Assembly (NCBI GenBank): GCA_913061345.1
Contig: CAJXTZ010000018.1
Span: forward strand, 1 to 33,757
Reading direction: 5' to 3'
Length of the DNA: 33,757 bases
Origin: an uncultured Erythrobacter sp.
Lineage (GTDB): Bacteria; Pseudomonadota; Alphaproteobacteria; Sphingomonadales; Sphingomonadaceae
Positions within the stretch are counted from its first letter, which is position 1; each line of letters starts with the position of its first letter. Shown here piece after piece: positions 32,926 through 33,757 of this stretch. The position numbers were made by a program, and so were the translations under genes. Under the pieces are notes generated by a model. The model ran no database searches. It was given only the letters and a program-made list of their open reading frames with translations, and had not been told where the DNA came from.

Positions 32926-33294
32926 CTAGTCGGCGTCTTCTCCGCTTTCGTTGTCTTGGTCATCTGCGCCGGCCCGCAGGACCTCGCCGGTGTTCGCATC
33001 GATCACTGCTTCGAGTTCATTTCCCGCCGGATCATATAACCCAACCTCGAACACGGCCATGCCGTCTTCGGATTCAAACTCAGCCTCAGCCGCAGCGGCG
33101 CTGGTCGAGCGTTCGGCTATTGCCACTGCATCGACCAGCGAGATTTTGGCATCGGCAAAGGCTGCGGCCTCGGCAGCGTCTTCATTCGCTTCGTGGACGC
33201 CGGTTTCCATACTGGCCGTCGCTGCGTATCCGGCGGTCCCGAGTCCTGCGAGGCCAAGCGCCAATGCGCCGAAGATTTTGGTTTTCTTGTTCAT
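32926..33294 (-). CDS. Exported PepSY-domain protein
   Basis: A 122-residue periplasmic protein. It has a signal peptide (MNKKTKIFGALALGLAGLG...AA, about 1-25), an acidic Ala/Glu-rich stretch, then one PepSY-type domain: ISLVDAVAIAERSTS (helix), AEFESEDGMAVFEVGLYDPAG and ELEAVIDANTGEVLRA (paired strands). It ends in a very acidic tail (DDQDNESGEDAD). AAGGAC sits ahead of the ATG. Single-PepSY proteins are often encoded beside OmpR/EnvZ-type pairs and are thought to be periplasmic inhibitors or metal- or pH-linked sensors. It is the first gene of the regulator-kinase-hydrolase operon, 91 bp ahead of the regulator start. Confidence 0.78.
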   Translation of the reverse strand: MNKKTKIFGALALGLAGLGTAGYAATASMETGVHEANEDAAEAAAFADAKISLVDAVAIAERSTSAAAAEAEFESEDGMAVFEVGLYDPAGNELEAVIDANTGEVLRAGADDQDNESGEDAD

Positions 33295-33502
33295 TCCAGG
33301 TGTCCTTTGAAGGTTGCTCTGTGTGTGGCAGGAACTTTCTAAACGACTGTCTTTTCAGCGGCATCGCGCCCAGTTTAAATCGGTGTAAAGTTGGGCAAAT
33401 CAGCATCAGAGTGCCAGACTATGATAAGTCCGCGCAATCATGCACCCTGAGTACAGCGCTGTGGGAGTAGATTGACCCTAAAATGCCGGAGGTATGAAGC
33501 GA
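33295..33502. promoter_or_regulatory. Leader/promoter region of the PepSY two-component operon
   Basis: This 208-bp non-coding region lies between the PepSY start and the HipA-like stop; both genes are on the minus strand. It holds the tandem repeat at 33371-33390 and, downstream of it on the minus strand, an AT-richer GTTTAGAAAG element near 33334-33344 that could be a -10 region. No terminator hairpin with T-run was seen for the HipA-like gene. Confidence 0.4.
33371..33390 (-). promoter_or_regulatory. Tandem 10-bp direct repeat, candidate response-regulator box
   Basis: On the minus strand CTTTACACCG (33390-33381) is followed directly by ATTTAAACTG (33380-33371). They match at seven of ten positions (nTTTAnACnG). 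Adjacent direct repeats at one-helical-turn spacing are how OmpR/PhoB/PhoP-type regulators usually bind, and the site lies about 77 bp upstream of the PepSY start. Autoregulation by the operon's own regulator is inferred. Confidence 0.4.
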
Positions 33503-33757
33503 TCAGCCAAAGTCGATTGCCAACCGGAAACACGTAGCAAAGCGGCCTTGGTCGGCAGGAATCAATCCAGCCTCCTTGAATAGCGGCTGCCAGCGTGCTG
33601 CAACATGGTTGCGCAACTCTTCGACCATGGCCGAGGCTTCATCGGGGCCCAGATCGAACACTGCTGCTCCCGCAAGCGCATTATCGAGCGTGGCGCTGCG
33701 GTCTTCCGGGCCAACTCCCAGTACGAGCCGGCGCTCCAGCCCCACCTGCGGCTTGGG
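33503..33757 (-). CDS. HipA-type kinase/toxin, C-terminal fragment (runs off right edge)
   Basis: Eighty-four residues are visible before the stop; the frame is open to the window edge, so the gene continues outside. The segment resembles the C-terminal end of HipA-family serine/threonine kinases: a strand leading into LVLGVGPEDRSATLDNALA (like the IDxDDxTASLDLAL of HipA), AAVFDLGPDEASAMVEEL, and a final helix NHVAARWQPLFKEAGL. HipA toxins phosphorylate aminoacyl-tRNA synthetases and cause growth arrest when not held by HipB; the partner gene would be beyond the window. The catalytic core is not in view, so activity cannot be judged. Confidence 0.6.
   Translation of the reverse strand, partial: PKPQVGLERRLVLGVGPEDRSATLDNALAGAAVFDLGPDEASAMVEELRNHVAARWQPLFKEAGLIPADQGRFATCFRLAIDFG

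Noticed and set aside
32199..33470. 423-codon plus-strand frame antisense to the response regulator and PepSY genes
   Set aside because: Arg/Gln/His-rich shadow of the opposite strand; all minus-strand genes there are clear.
33494..33583. 30-codon plus-strand frame with a good GGAGG at 33488
   Set aside because: Antisense to the end of the HipA-like gene; too short and no resemblance to any known small protein.
1..33757. tRNA/rRNA genes, CRISPR arrays, complete insertion sequences, riboswitches
   Set aside because: Looked for in all intergenic gaps; none had cloverleaf-like, repeat-spacer, terminal-repeat or known riboswitch patterns. Gaps are mostly under 140 bp.

Overview
The window looks like chromosomal DNA of a GC-rich alphaproteobacterium, most likely a sphingomonad (Sphingomonadales, perhaps Erythrobacteraceae). 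The reasons are the FecI/FecR/STN-type TonB-receptor trio, the FMN-binding glutamate-synthase paralogue, the sphingomyelinase-like phosphodiesterase, and tight ATGA-coupled operons. This is judged from protein families seen by eye; no database search was possible.

Layout. At the left edge (1-74, minus) is a fragment of a tyrosine-type integrase, followed by about 490 bp with no supportable gene. Positions 564-5977 hold surface-glycan genes: a Wzx-like flippase (minus), then on the plus strand a TagB/TagF-like glycerophosphotransferase, a PAP2 phosphatase, a MobA-like nucleotidyltransferase and a GT4 glycosyltransferase. Positions 16398-5891 (minus) form one long co-directional run of ten genes: a secreted unknown protein, an ECF sigma factor, a FecR anti-sigma factor, an STN-type TonB-dependent receptor, a DUF2334 deacetylase, a GT4, a UPF0104/LPG-synthase-like membrane protein, a DUF2141 protein, a second GT4 and an orphan LptF/LptG-type permease. 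Most junctions overlap or are only a few bases apart. A secreted endonuclease/exonuclease/phosphatase-family enzyme is divergent from it. This run is the best candidate for an undescribed system: envelope glycolipid assembly and export wired to a cell-surface signalling trio. In sphingomonads a glycosphingolipid containing unacetylated glucosamine is a reasonable guess for the product.

Positions 17590-23652 hold a lipoprotein and a stress-type membrane cassette: an FMN glutamate-synthase-like protein, a ThDP-dependent pyruvate-oxidase-like enzyme, a cytochrome b561, DUF1003, HdeD and DedA proteins. Part of it is damaged or mis-sequenced. The glutamate-synthase and ThDP genes each contain an apparent single-base frame break. 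The ThDP gene and cytochrome b561 also abut head to head, with both 5' ends and the promoter region missing. A third possible single-base break lies at the start of the nucleotidyltransferase gene.

Positions 23711-29282 encode a complete coupled tripartite RND efflux system (TolC-like lipoprotein, membrane-fusion lipoprotein, permease), flanked by two DedA genes. Positions 33294-29988 (minus) encode a PepSY protein, an OmpR-type regulator, a histidine kinase and an alpha/beta hydrolase. Their leader carries a tandem 10-bp repeat that could be the regulator's own site. The right edge holds the C-terminal part of a HipA-type protein. No tRNA, rRNA, CRISPR array or complete mobile element was seen.
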